In this document: in pieces, positions 41,360-49,456 of the stretch
Layout of the letters: each line of letters starts with the position of its first letter
Numbering within the stretch: the first letter of the stretch is position 1
From: JBFWNG01 sp050251195
Lineage (GTDB): Bacteria; Bdellovibrionota_B; Oligoflexia; Oligoflexales; Oligoflexaceae
Assembly (NCBI GenBank): GCA_050251195.1
Contig: JBFWNG010000007.1
Location: forward strand, 62,001 to 126,000
Reading direction: 5' to 3'
DNA: 64,000 nt
The notes under the pieces: generated by a model
Told to the model about the DNA's origin: nothing
The model's database searches: none
What the model saw: only the letters and a program-made list of their open reading frames with translations
Position numbers and translations under genes: made by a program

Positions 41360-42043
41360 TCACTTCGTTTGAAATGAAATCCGTGTAATTCTGGGATCTA
41401 TGAAAACATCATATTCCTTATTGTTCCCGTCAAAACCCACGGCAGAAACCTTGATCTTCCTGGGCGGCGCACCGAAGGCACGGAAAGCGCGTGGCGATAC
41501 TTCAATCTTGTCTCCAAACCACGAAACCTCGAAGGAAAAATTAAAATTCGTGTCTCCGGGCAAAATTATCGACTCCAACCCAAGTTCGGAATTCTCTCGA
41601 AAAGAAGCGAGAATGTTGCTCAAACGATATTCCCAATTGGTGTAAAGATCGATCCATCCGGCAAAAATATAGGTCGGCGTTCTCTCATCGTCCCCTCGGC
41701 GCCCCTCGGGATGCGGGTAAATATGGTAAGCAGCATCGCCTAGGGATTGAAAGGAGTATCCAAGCGATTTGAAATTCAGGCTCCCGGTTCTCTCGCCGTA
41801 ACAACGGTTATCAAATGACCCTGAACATTCAACATCGTCTTTCTGAAAGAGATTAGCGAACTCAACACAAATCTCCGGCCCCTTCCGAACACTCGTATTT
41901 CGAACATCTTTAGGATCAATAAGCTTCAAGTCAAACGCCCAGCAAATCTCCTTAGGCATCTTCTCGTTCTGCACGTCCCCGATTTGCCCGAATGCCGATC
42001 CACCATAGAATCCCAATAGCCCAAATAAAATCCACTTTCTCAT
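41360..42043 (-). CDS. Exported protein, paralogue of 40618-41325
   Basis: A 227-residue protein with a signal peptide (ILFGLLGFYGGSAFGQ). It shares with its neighbour KMPKEIC, TNWEYRLSNILA, SIILPG and GFDGNNKEYDVFI, so the pair arose by tandem duplication. The conserved pieces are beta-strand-like and aromatic, suggesting a compact periplasmic or secreted beta domain with conserved disulfides. AAGGAG precedes the ATG. Third gene of the TIGR02147 operon. Confidence 0.75.
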   Translation of the reverse strand: MRKWILFGLLGFYGGSAFGQIGDVQNEKMPKEICWAFDLKLIDPKDVRNTSVRKGPEICVEFANLFQKDDVECSGSFDNRCYGERTGSLNFKSLGYSFQSLGDAAYHIYPHPEGRRGDDERTPTYIFAGWIDLYTNWEYRLSNILASFRENSELGLESIILPGDTNFNFSFEVSWFGDKIEVSPRAFRAFGAPPRKIKVSAVGFDGNNKEYDVFIDPRITRISFQTK

Positions 42044-42054
42044 TTTTCTACTCC

Positions 42055-42483
42055 TTACTTCGATGAATGCAATAAAACCATGTCCAAAGCTAAACGATAA
42101 AAAAGGCCTTCCAACATCTGTTGGTTATCGTATTGACTAGTAAAGATGACGCGGAACGTCTTGTTATCGAACACAACATACCCGCTCGCTTTGCGCGGTT
42201 CGAATTTGTCTTCACAGACTGTCTTATGTAGGTTCGTCGGAACGCACGCCGTCGTGGGTCCATCGAGTCTTTCAATGGTGAGTTGATAGCCTTGCAGACC
42301 GTATTCGTAGATATCCCAATTCTTGAGTTTAATATTCACCGCAGTGGGGAATGGAGACTTGAACGTATAACCAGACTTGAAGTTGACGAACGCCGGATTG
42401 CCGCCAGAATTTCCCGAGTTACCTGGACCCGACCAACCGATCGACGAAAGTAAGATGGCGAATGTCAATAACAGGGTTTTCAT
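42055..42483 (-). CDS. Exported protein downstream of TIGR02147 gene
   Basis: A 142-residue protein with a signal peptide (LLLTFAILLSSIGWSG) then a Gly/Asn-rich linker (GPGNSGNSGGNP). The rest is beta-rich with one likely disulfide (TACVPTNLHKTVCED). The ATG at 42483 overlaps the TIGR02147 stop as TGATG, with AAGGAG inside that gene; translation is coupled. No family is recognised. It is not clearly related to the two downstream paralogues. Confidence 0.75.
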   Translation of the reverse strand: MKTLLLTFAILLSSIGWSGPGNSGNSGGNPAFVNFKSGYTFKSPFPTAVNIKLKNWDIYEYGLQGYQLTIERLDGPTTACVPTNLHKTVCEDKFEPRKASGYVVFDNKTFRVIFTSQYDNQQMLEGLFYRLALDMVLLHSSK

Positions 42484-43304
42484 CAAGGCTCCTTTGCAAG
42501 GTTAAACAGTTGCATATTGATTTGGATGACTCGGTTGCATTCGTCTTCGCTGGCAAGTGCATCATGAAGTTTCATGCGAAACTCTTTAATCATTTCCTTG
42601 GCCATCTCGAATTTGCGTTCGTTGACGGAAATATTTAAGTAAAAAAACTGCAGCTCCTCGAGATCGTGGGTGTCAAGGGCTTCCTTGGATTTATCGATCA
42701 TCGTTTTGAGGAAATTGTTGTAGATATGGGATTTGATGCCGTTAGGCGCGACGATCTTGTCCTTACCGCTGGCATCCTTGCCAATGTAACCAAGCTTGCG
42801 AAGAGTCTTTATTCCCTCAGCTATTTCTTCTTCGGTCACCTTAAATTTGAGCCTCTTCGCGATCCACTTGGCATCAAGCTTAAAGTCTTTGAACCACATG
42901 AGCTCGAGGATAGTTCCGTGAAACCAATTCACGAAAAATCCCGTATCCTTATCTGCCAGCACAATCTCTCGGAATGGTGAATCTTTCATGGCCATCATGC
43001 GATGGAAAAAATGTTTTCGTTCCTCTTCCGTTTTGGCCTTGTTGAAGCACACCAGGTATCTAAAGTATTTCGATTCCGTTTCGTTGAGAGGAACAAGGGC
43101 TGTGAATTTGGGTATGTTTCTTTCCGCGATATGCCGTTTGCCGTCGATGATGTACTTAACGGCCATTTTGCTAATCCCGAGCTTTTTGCCAACTGTCGCG
43201 AGACTTATTTTGGGATTGTTTTCTTTCTTCGTGGACAGGACATCGCGAAGAAAACAGCGGTAATCTGCATACGAATATATTGAGTTTTGGTTTACGATGT
43301 CCAT
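42483..43304 (-). CDS. TIGR02147 family protein (putative regulator)
   Basis: A 273-residue protein. The N-terminal SYADYRCFLRDVLSTKK, a helix-turn-helix-like stretch (LATVGKKLGISKMAVKYI then GKRHI) and FTALVPLNETESKYFRYLV are the standard opening of TIGR02147 proteins. The C-terminal half, with LRKLGYIGKD and FYLNISVNERKFEMAKEMI, also matches. The family is concentrated in Bdellovibrio- and Fibrobacter-type bacteria, is usually found beside exported-protein genes, and is thought to regulate them. Here it leads an operon of three exported proteins. GAGG precedes the ATG. Confidence 0.88.
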   Translation of the reverse strand: MDIVNQNSIYSYADYRCFLRDVLSTKKENNPKISLATVGKKLGISKMAVKYIIDGKRHIAERNIPKFTALVPLNETESKYFRYLVCFNKAKTEEERKHFFHRMMAMKDSPFREIVLADKDTGFFVNWFHGTILELMWFKDFKLDAKWIAKRLKFKVTEEEIAEGIKTLRKLGYIGKDASGKDKIVAPNGIKSHIYNNFLKTMIDKSKEALDTHDLEELQFFYLNISVNERKFEMAKEMIKEFRMKLHDALASEDECNRVIQINMQLFNLAKEP

Positions 43305-43450
43305 GTCCTCATCCTAGGCAAGATATCGCATTCGTGCAATGCTTCTTGATGCATACCCGACATAATCTGTAAACTTTAGTTTACGATGTGACACCTTGTA
43401 CTTTTATGTTGCTGTGCGTCGCAAGAACGGATAAAGGATTTGAGAATTGC

Positions 43451-44089
43451 ATGGGAGAAGACGTGCCTCAAAATCACCTCATCTATGGATGCAAAGGCTG
43501 CGGCTCGACCATCGCAGAAGCGTTGTTCGAACTCGCAAATATTCCCTTCGATCGCAAAGAAGCCGACTACGATAAGCCCGGCCCGGAACGAAACGAACTT
43601 CTTTCCGTCAATCCCCTGTGCCAAGTGCCGACGGTTGTTCTTCCTAACGGGGAGATCATGACGGAATCTCTAGCGCTCGTTCACTACGTGGATTCTTTGG
43701 CACCTAACTTGCGACTCATTCCGAGAGACAAGAACTTCACAAAGTTTCTGCGTTGGTCAACATTCATGGTTACAGCCATCTACCCTACATTTACCTACGG
43801 CGATAGTCCGGCCAAATGGGTGGGTCCCGGAGAGGCCTCTGACAAACTTCGCGCTTCGACAGATTTGCATCGGATGAAACTTTGGAAAATAGTGGAGGAA
43901 AACGCGGAAGGTCCGTTCTTCTTGGGGGAAAATTTCTCAGCGATTGATCTTTATCTGAGCGTTATGGTGCATTGGCGTCCACGCCGACCCTGGTTCGAAT
44001 CCAATTGTCCGAAGATTTTTTTGGTCGCTCAAAAGATCGCGTCGAGGCCGGATCTTGCGAAAGCGTTCAACCTTAACTTTCCGCATTAA
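43451..44089 (+). CDS. Glutathione S-transferase family protein
   Basis: A 212-residue protein with an N-terminal thioredoxin-like domain and a C-terminal helical domain. HLIYGCKGCGSTIAEALFEL begins the fold, NPLCQVPTVVLPNGEIMTES is the glutathione-binding cis-proline and ES region, and FFLGENFSAIDLYLSV is the GST C-terminal N-capping motif. The ATG at 43451 gives a normal GST N-terminus. It diverges from the TIGR02147 operon. Substrate unknown. Confidence 0.87.
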   Translation: MGEDVPQNHLIYGCKGCGSTIAEALFELANIPFDRKEADYDKPGPERNELLSVNPLCQVPTVVLPNGEIMTESLALVHYVDSLAPNLRLIPRDKNFTKFLRWSTFMVTAIYPTFTYGDSPAKWVGPGEASDKLRASTDLHRMKLWKIVEENAEGPFFLGENFSAIDLYLSVMVHWRPRRPWFESNCPKIFLVAQKIASRPDLAKAFNLNFPH

Positions 44090-44160
44090 AAACACTATAA
44101 TAAATTCAAACTGCGAAAGATTCAGGAGAGAAAACAATCCCCAATCGACGACTCAAAAAT

Positions 44161-45075
44161 TTGTCTCTAACCGACGATGAAATTCAAACGTTCGCGACTC
44201 CGCTTTTGGAATATCTACCGGAGGAAGTCAAATCTCATGGTGGCGTTGTCTGTGCCATGGAAGCCCATATTGAATCCCTAGACAAGCTCGCATCGCCCGA
44301 AGCTTGCAATAGGCGTCAAAACCTTCTCGCCCCTGGTCAGCCAGCGGAAAACTTAGCAGAGCGGATAGTTCGACTTACAGGAAAAAAGGTCGGAATTATT
44401 GGCATTCGATTTAAACAACTCAATCCCAACTATCCTTTTTGTCAACTGCAACTCAACTTCACACCTAGCCTTGCTGAGATTGAAACTATTAAGGCAATTG
44501 CCCGAAGACAATTCCATTCATTTTCCTTAAAGGGCATGTTGATTCGTCAATCGCCGCAGTTCAACGCAGGACAGGCTCAAAAATGGTCTCATACGGTTTG
44601 GGGACATACGAAGGTCGAGGAAGTTGAATTGCCAAAGGTCGACTTGAGCTGGGAAAAGAGTGTTAACTTTTACGCAGAGTATGCCCGGGAATTCGAAGCG
44701 TTTCTTTGTGACAATGAATCCAAGCGATCCTTCCTAAGAATGGAATCCGAAGCCGACTTAAATGAGGCAGCAGAAGCAAGACTGCTCCTGTCGATAGGCG
44801 ACCAATCGGGATGGGCCGGAGTTATCGCGGGCGAAGTGAAATCCTATCATGGATATCCTTGCCTCTACATATTTGAACTCTTTCTATGCAAGCGCCTGCG
44901 AGGCCAAAAACTCGCCCGACCGCTGGAAGCCTATTTCCTCAGAAGTCTTTCAAACCGTTTTGAAAGAGTGTTTGGCCATATTGACGACGCAAATCAACCT
45001 TCACTCAGGACCGCCTTTTCCTTAGGTCGGTCGATAATCGAATCAGAGTTTTTTATCCCGTTGGACAACACATAA
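44161..45075 (+). CDS. GNAT-like acetyltransferase with atypical start
   Basis: A 304-residue protein. The C-terminal third is GNAT-like: WAGVIAGEVKSYHGYPCLYI, then LFLCKRLRGQKLARPLEAYF as the acetyl-CoA loop and helix, and ANQPSLRTAFSLGR. The N-terminal 150 residues are unassigned. The first standard in-frame start is TTG at 44161, but it has no ribosome site nearby. AGGAGAG at 44124-44130 is well placed (six bases) for an in-frame ATC codon at 44137, giving eight extra residues. The true start is therefore uncertain. Confidence 0.75.
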   Translation: MSLTDDEIQTFATPLLEYLPEEVKSHGGVVCAMEAHIESLDKLASPEACNRRQNLLAPGQPAENLAERIVRLTGKKVGIIGIRFKQLNPNYPFCQLQLNFTPSLAEIETIKAIARRQFHSFSLKGMLIRQSPQFNAGQAQKWSHTVWGHTKVEEVELPKVDLSWEKSVNFYAEYAREFEAFLCDNESKRSFLRMESEADLNEAAEARLLLSIGDQSGWAGVIAGEVKSYHGYPCLYIFELFLCKRLRGQKLARPLEAYFLRSLSNRFERVFGHIDDANQPSLRTAFSLGRSIIESEFFIPLDNT

Positions 45076-45162
45076 CTTAGACCCATTACAGTCAGTAAGT
45101 AAATATCGCCTCCGTAGTCACTGGAGTCGGCGTGTTTGGCCCATTGTAACGGCGCTAACTGT

Positions 45163-46326
45163 CTAGAACAAAGGTGAATCCCAAGCAGGCATCGCACAAC
45201 TACCTTCGATGCAGGAGAGGAGGTAGCAGGCGAGACCAAGATCACCGGTCCACAGCGTATGTCTATGGGTTCTATGTTCTATTGCATGCATCGCGAAAGC
45301 CCGAGCCCTTTCGAGCCACATTTCGTCACCTGTTCTTCGATACAATTTTAAAAAGGCATATCCGTTGCCAGCGGTTCCGTGGCAAAGAGAACCTCCCTTG
45401 GCGAGAGGACCCGCTTTCCAAATGAGGTTGCCGCCTTTCTCCAACAAGCTATCCAACTTTGTTGAATAGCCGAGTGGGAACTTTTCCAGGGACGCAATGG
45501 CTCCGGGAGCACCATGACACCATTGAACAATAAATCTTTTCCCACCGAAGATCGGCGGCCAATTTGCAAGGTCTCCCTCCTCCGTCACCGAGGCGATCGT
45601 TGTATCGGCCGTCCATCTGAACAAATTTTCTCGTTGCGAACTCGAGAGCAATGCAGCGCCTCGAAGGAGGGAATAGACATTGCCAAAAAATCCGTGTCCG
45701 GCGCCGACATACTCTTTGATCTGTCCGTAAAGATCTTGAATCCAGATCTTGAGATCTTGGGAGTTTGTTTTCCATTCTTCGAACAAGTAGTCAGCGTTTC
45801 TTTGGTAAAGAGTTTTCCATGTTTCTTCGTTGGTCCATTCGTACATAAAAAGGGCACCCACCATAGTGCCCGGCGATCCCCACAACGCTTCATTCACAGG
45901 ATTGCGGATGTTTTCTTCGATCGACTTGTAAAGGCGATCGGCGATTCTTTGCGATCTTGTCAGACCGTAATGAACCAACAAAATTCCGCTTTCGCCGATA
46001 AAATAGGCAGGCGCTCTTGAGCCTGTGTCGGGCGATTCATCGTATTTTAGCAAAATCTGCTCGATCAGTTCTTCAGGATTAAAAGGAAGGGGCAAACCTT
46101 GCGCTCGGCTTAACTTTGTCAACCCAACCAGAATACCCGCAGCACCGAAGTACATAGTCTTAAGACAAGGATTAGGCTCGTCCTCGTTGGGATGAGTCTT
46201 CCAAAGAAGGTCCTGATCGTAACCCTCGACGGCCGATCGAAAGATATGCTCAATAACTTCGGCCGCTTTGGTTTTCGACCATTGGATTGGTTTTAACTTG
46301 GTGTGGCGATCGGCTTCGTAAAGCAA
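45163..46326 (-). CDS. LanC-like (lanthionine synthetase C-like) protein
   Basis: A 387-residue alpha/alpha-barrel protein. Repeated LanC glycine-rich motifs are present: YFGAAGILVGL, LWGSPGTMVGALF, GAGHGFFGNVYSLL, WCHGAPGAIASL and LCHGTAGNGYAFLKL. The zinc ligands (Cys in WCHG; Cys-His in LCHG) are intact. LanC enzymes cyclise lanthipeptides; LanC-like proteins in other organisms add glutathione to damaged peptides. No precursor peptide, LanB/LanM or transporter is nearby, so a LanCL-type role is more likely. The start is TTG at 46326, five bases after GAGGAGG. Confidence 0.9.
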   Translation of the reverse strand: MLYEADRHTKLKPIQWSKTKAAEVIEHIFRSAVEGYDQDLLWKTHPNEDEPNPCLKTMYFGAAGILVGLTKLSRAQGLPLPFNPEELIEQILLKYDESPDTGSRAPAYFIGESGILLVHYGLTRSQRIADRLYKSIEENIRNPVNEALWGSPGTMVGALFMYEWTNEETWKTLYQRNADYLFEEWKTNSQDLKIWIQDLYGQIKEYVGAGHGFFGNVYSLLRGAALLSSSQRENLFRWTADTTIASVTEEGDLANWPPIFGGKRFIVQWCHGAPGAIASLEKFPLGYSTKLDSLLEKGGNLIWKAGPLAKGGSLCHGTAGNGYAFLKLYRRTGDEMWLERARAFAMHAIEHRTHRHTLWTGDLGLACYLLSCIEGSCAMPAWDSPLF

Positions 46327-46347
46327 AGGTTCCTCCTCACCAGAGAC

Positions 46348-46376
46348 AAAAAACTCCCCGGTCGCCCGAGGAGTTT
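46348..46376 (-). terminator. Terminator of the Bor-like lipoprotein operon
   Basis: ACTCC and CGG near 46352-46361 pair with CCG and GGAGT near 46366-46374, with small internal bulges. On the minus strand the stem is followed by TTTTTTG. It lies just beyond the stop of the lipoprotein gene at 46388 and before the LanC-like start. Confidence 0.7.
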
Positions 46377-46387
46377 AGTTCACGCAT

Positions 46388-46678
46388 TTACTTGGCGCAA
46401 CGAGCACCGGCGGTCCAAGGAGCATACAAATAATAGGTAGCGCCAGTTAACAAACCCTGGACAAACGATTGCTCGATTTTCACCGCTGACCAGTCTCCAG
46501 AGCATGCAGCTTTCGGGTCGTAAGGATTGCTAAACTGCACAAAACCGAAAATCCCGCCGTGGTGCCAGGATGAATCCGTGATTTCCGTGCTGCCGCCTGA
46601 ATCCTTCTTCTCGAAGTAAATAGTTTGGCAGGCCGACAAACCCAATGCGAGTACGATAATATATGCTATTTTTTTCAT
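46388..46678 (-). CDS. Bor-like lipoprotein
   Basis: A 96-residue lipoprotein (LGLSAC, Cys-17). It fits the phage lambda Bor/Iss pattern: an N-terminal C-x-x-x-x-F/Y, WHHGGIFGF, AACSGD (AAKICGG in Bor), EQSFVQGLLTGATYYLY and a closing PWTAGARC. Bor family lipoproteins sit in the outer membrane and raise serum resistance in E. coli. GGGAGGAG precedes the ATG. It is in tandem with a second Bor-like gene 11 bases upstream. Confidence 0.78.
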   Translation of the reverse strand: MKKIAYIIVLALGLSACQTIYFEKKDSGGSTEITDSSWHHGGIFGFVQFSNPYDPKAACSGDWSAVKIEQSFVQGLLTGATYYLYAPWTAGARCAK

Positions 46679-46689
46679 GGTGCTCCTCC

Positions 46690-47049
46690 CTATGCCTTAT
46701 TCTTTTTCTTGGCTTTACGCTTTCCCTTAGTCTTGCCTTTGACTTTGCCTTCCGGCGCCGCCTCGGCAGAACACCAAACCTGTGCCGTCCGTGGATTGTA
46801 CAAGCCAAAGGTAACCGATGATAATATCACCTGAAAGAAAGAGTTACGCGCTTGGAGCTGCTCAACGCCTTTTCCCCCACAAGCGGTGTGTAGATCCACA
46901 TAGCTCGAACCGGGAACCAATCCAAAAAGGAAGAAGTGCTTGGTCTCGCTAAAATTCGGCTCGGTATCGAGCTTTGCCCCGCCGCCCGGTCGTACCGTAA
47001 CGGTCTGGCATCCCGTCAAGAGAACAGCCAACACAATTTTCTTCAGCAT
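46690..47049 (-). CDS. Bor-like lipoprotein with basic tail
   Basis: A 119-residue lipoprotein (AVLLTGC). It has the Bor pattern HFFLFGLVPG, DLHTACGGKG, a helix with FFQVILSSVTFGLYNPRTA and VWCS. A lysine-rich tail (KVKGKTKGKRKAKKKNKA) follows that Bor itself lacks. The ATG at 47049 has GGAG seven bases upstream, inside a longer in-frame start at 47061, so I prefer 47049. It pairs with the next gene as a small operon. Confidence 0.78.
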   Translation of the reverse strand: MLKKIVLAVLLTGCQTVTVRPGGGAKLDTEPNFSETKHFFLFGLVPGSSYVDLHTACGGKGVEQLQARNSFFQVILSSVTFGLYNPRTAQVWCSAEAAPEGKVKGKTKGKRKAKKKNKA

Positions 47050-47215
47050 TATTTTCTCCATCTAAAATTGGGAAATTGTAAACGAAATCTTAACATTAGA
47101 CTGATTAATTGCAACGGCATTTTTGAGGTTGGTTTTTAAGTAAGAAAGAAATTCAGGTAGGCGGTCGGGAAGAAGGGACCTAGAGAAGCCTAGCGTCCCA
47201 TCTCTTCCTTGGCTT

Positions 47216-47479
47216 TTAAGGGCACTGCATGGAAAGTTCGCCGATTTGCCTGTAGGCGCTGTTGATCGAGCTGATGATGCTATCGCATGTCGAACGGTTC
47301 GCATTGAAAAGTTCTGCCGTCGAACAAAGCGCATCATAGGAATTTTGTTCGTCCGCTGCATAGTCTTGCAGAGCTGCGATTTCTGCTCGACAAGCATCGC
47401 CGTTGTCATCGGCCAATGCTGATGGTGAAAGGACTGCGAACAGGATCATGGTCACGGACAGTGATGTAAAACATTTCAT
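47216..47479 (-). CDS. Small exported protein
   Basis: An 87-residue protein with a signal peptide (ILFAVLSPSALADD). The mature part is helical with four cysteines (DACRAE, ALCSTA, STCDSI, MQCP), which could make two disulfides holding a helical hairpin. AAGGAGAG lies just before the ATG at 47479. No family is recognised. It resembles in size and style the exported protein at 48783-49202. Confidence 0.65.
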   Translation of the reverse strand: MKCFTSLSVTMILFAVLSPSALADDNGDACRAEIAALQDYAADEQNSYDALCSTAELFNANRSTCDSIISSINSAYRQIGELSMQCP

Positions 47480-47646
47480 TTTGACTCTCCTTCTGGTTGT
47501 TAATTGTGGGTCAATTTGTCCTAGAATTGGGACTATACATTAAAATTTTTATGGGTCAATACATCAAAATTTATGCATCCATAAGATATTTTAATATCCG
47601 AAATTAAGGTGTAAAATCCTTATTATCACTCATAAAAGGCTAGAGT

Positions 47647-48732
47647 ATGCGCGTACTTGTTTTGCTGACTATCTTGGCAGGGTGCAAATCGGCTGGACCC
47701 ATGGAAACCAGCGAAATGGCTTCCGAAACCACCTCCATTATCGACGACTATACCTCGGCGTCAAAGCTAGAAGACTCCGTACGGCCGCTTGAATGCGCGA
47801 GCGGAAAGGAAACTCGCCTGAGTCTAAAGCCAGTCAACAATCTGCCTGACATATCCACTTTGCCTTTCGCGGGTTGGACCAAAGTGACGACGACCAATGA
47901 CAACAATGACTTTAATACCAGGCTCGATGTATGTTTCGACGAGATCTCGGGAACAGCGGAACTCAAGCGCATCGTTCATAAGCTTAATGATGCTTTCTTT
48001 GTCATTATGTCCGTTAAAGAAGATGCCGTGGTAGAGGGACTTATCGAAGCCCTTTTTGGCGATACGTCAGGACTCAATATCGTTAATCCGTATGGTAAAT
48101 GGGTACCCGCAAAGGTAAAAAATCGCATCGTCATCAAGGGTATTGCTTTAAAGGCGGGAGAAAGCATAGTCGGCATCATTCAAGAGAAACAGGAGGGTGA
48201 CGCCTACGTACCTTTCACCAAAGCCACATCAAGCAATTCTATAGTGGTAGGAGAACTGGTCGCTAATGATCCTTTTTCCGCAGGCTGCGAAATGACCCCG
48301 GTAACCAAAACATTGCAAATTGAGACAGCAGAAATCAAATTGGACATGTGTTCCGGCATGGGCACCTCCATGGGAGCTTATACGATTACCAATGCTCTTA
48401 TTACGGACACCAACTCAAATCTTCCCGAAAATATCCGAGGGACAGAGGTAAAGGCCCAAGTCACTCGCAAATCGCACCACCACGATATTTGCGACTCAAT
48501 TTCGCTGAAAACACTTGACGCGGAATACTTTCTAACAGCAGGCGCCATGGGTGGTACTATCATCGATGAATTCCAAGTACGCGAATGTACCGACAGCGAA
48601 CAAGTCTTATACCCCAATCCCAAGCCACCCCAGGGCGCACTCTGGAATTTGGTCTACAAATTTGTCTATCTTTCAAATAACTCCGTGAAAGAAGGACGTG
48701 GAGACAAGTGGCATTGGTTTCATGGGGAATAA
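47647..48732 (+). CDS. Lipoprotein, member C of the four-paralogue family
   Basis: A 361-residue protein with lipobox LTILAGC (Cys-13). It is the closest relative of the gene at 6095-7213: RLDVCFDEISG...LKRIVHK, VIMSVKEDAVVEGL, ANDPFSAGCEM, SHHHDICDS and PNPKP near the C-terminus all align. Four to six cysteines sit at shared positions. It is a single gene flanked by minus-strand exported-protein genes. Function unknown; outer-membrane or periplasmic location inferred from the lipobox. Confidence 0.75.
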   Translation: MRVLVLLTILAGCKSAGPMETSEMASETTSIIDDYTSASKLEDSVRPLECASGKETRLSLKPVNNLPDISTLPFAGWTKVTTTNDNNDFNTRLDVCFDEISGTAELKRIVHKLNDAFFVIMSVKEDAVVEGLIEALFGDTSGLNIVNPYGKWVPAKVKNRIVIKGIALKAGESIVGIIQEKQEGDAYVPFTKATSSNSIVVGELVANDPFSAGCEMTPVTKTLQIETAEIKLDMCSGMGTSMGAYTITNALITDTNSNLPENIRGTEVKAQVTRKSHHHDICDSISLKTLDAEYFLTAGAMGGTIIDEFQVRECTDSEQVLYPNPKPPQGALWNLVYKFVYLSNNSVKEGRGDKWHWFHGE

Positions 48733-48782
48733 GGGCTTTTGGTTGGACAGGGGCACTGCCTTGCAACAGCGCCCGTTTCTCT

Positions 48783-49202
48783 TTACTGATTTAGACAGTT
48801 GCGCAGAACGTTTGCAATCCTGTTATAGTCGACACGAATTCCATCTGCCGCATTGGAAAACCTTTGCGTTTGTTTCACAGCGGTATTCGCTGACGTGTCG
48901 ATAAAGTCAAAACCGCCTTCGCGAACCGTAATCGTCTTACCTTCGTATTTAGACAGGTCATTGTGCCACTGTCTCAATCCCGAAGCCACGTTGGAAGACC
49001 ATGCGGTAGCGTTGTTATGGTTTGTATTCTGTCTTTGTTGCAGTGAATCCATTTGACTCATTGCATTGCTGCAATCAACAAACGAAGCTTCTTGACTGGC
49101 GGACTCGTCTCCGGGAATACCTTCTATCGCTGGCAACTGAGCAGCAAAACTTTCGACACTCATGCAAACGGCTAGGCCAAGGACACTAGAAATCAATCGC
49201 AT
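48783..49202 (-). CDS. Small exported helical protein
   Basis: A 139-residue protein with a signal peptide (SSVLGLAVCMSVESFAAQ). The mature part is mainly helical with Gln/Asn-rich segments (DSLQQRQNTNHNNATAWSS). Two cysteines (VDCSNA and RNCLNQ) lie at opposite ends and could be paired. TAGGAG precedes the ATG at 49202. No family is recognised. Confidence 0.65.
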   Translation of the reverse strand: MRLISSVLGLAVCMSVESFAAQLPAIEGIPGDESASQEASFVDCSNAMSQMDSLQQRQNTNHNNATAWSSNVASGLRQWHNDLSKYEGKTITVREGGFDFIDTSANTAVKQTQRFSNAADGIRVDYNRIANVLRNCLNQ

Positions 49203-49402
49203 AGGAACTCCTAAAACATTATTGCTTTTCTAATGCATACTCGGCCGGCGGAAAGCAGACAAGTGTTTTGTTCAGGATAACCTTACCGCGCAGTCCCCCA
49301 TTAGGGTAAAAGAGACAATCCCTAGCACCCTCCCGCCCTATGTTTAGAAAATCTAAAACATGTATGCGACATTCTGGGAATGGACGTTGCCAACACCATT
49401 CC

Positions 49403-49435
49403 AAAAAAAGAAGCCTCGCTGATGACAGCGAGGCT
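49403..49435 (-). terminator. Terminator of the 49457-50632 gene
   Basis: AGCCTCGCT at 49412-49420 pairs with AGCGAGGCT at 49427-49435 around a six-base loop. On the minus strand it is followed by TCTTTTTTT (complement of 49403-49411). It lies 22 bases past the stop at 49457. Confidence 0.88.
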
Positions 49436-49456
49436 AATGTTTCATAAAAGGAATTC

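Noticed and set aside
46388..47479. Treating the small secreted genes beside the LanC-like gene as lanthipeptide precursors
   Set aside because: They have Sec signal peptides or lipoboxes, not leader peptides with Ser/Thr/Cys cores, and no dehydratase gene is present.
49219..49404. 61-codon minus-strand reading frame between two exported-protein genes
   Set aside because: It starts at TTG inside the T-tract side of the 49403-49435 terminator, has no ribosome site and no recognisable domain.
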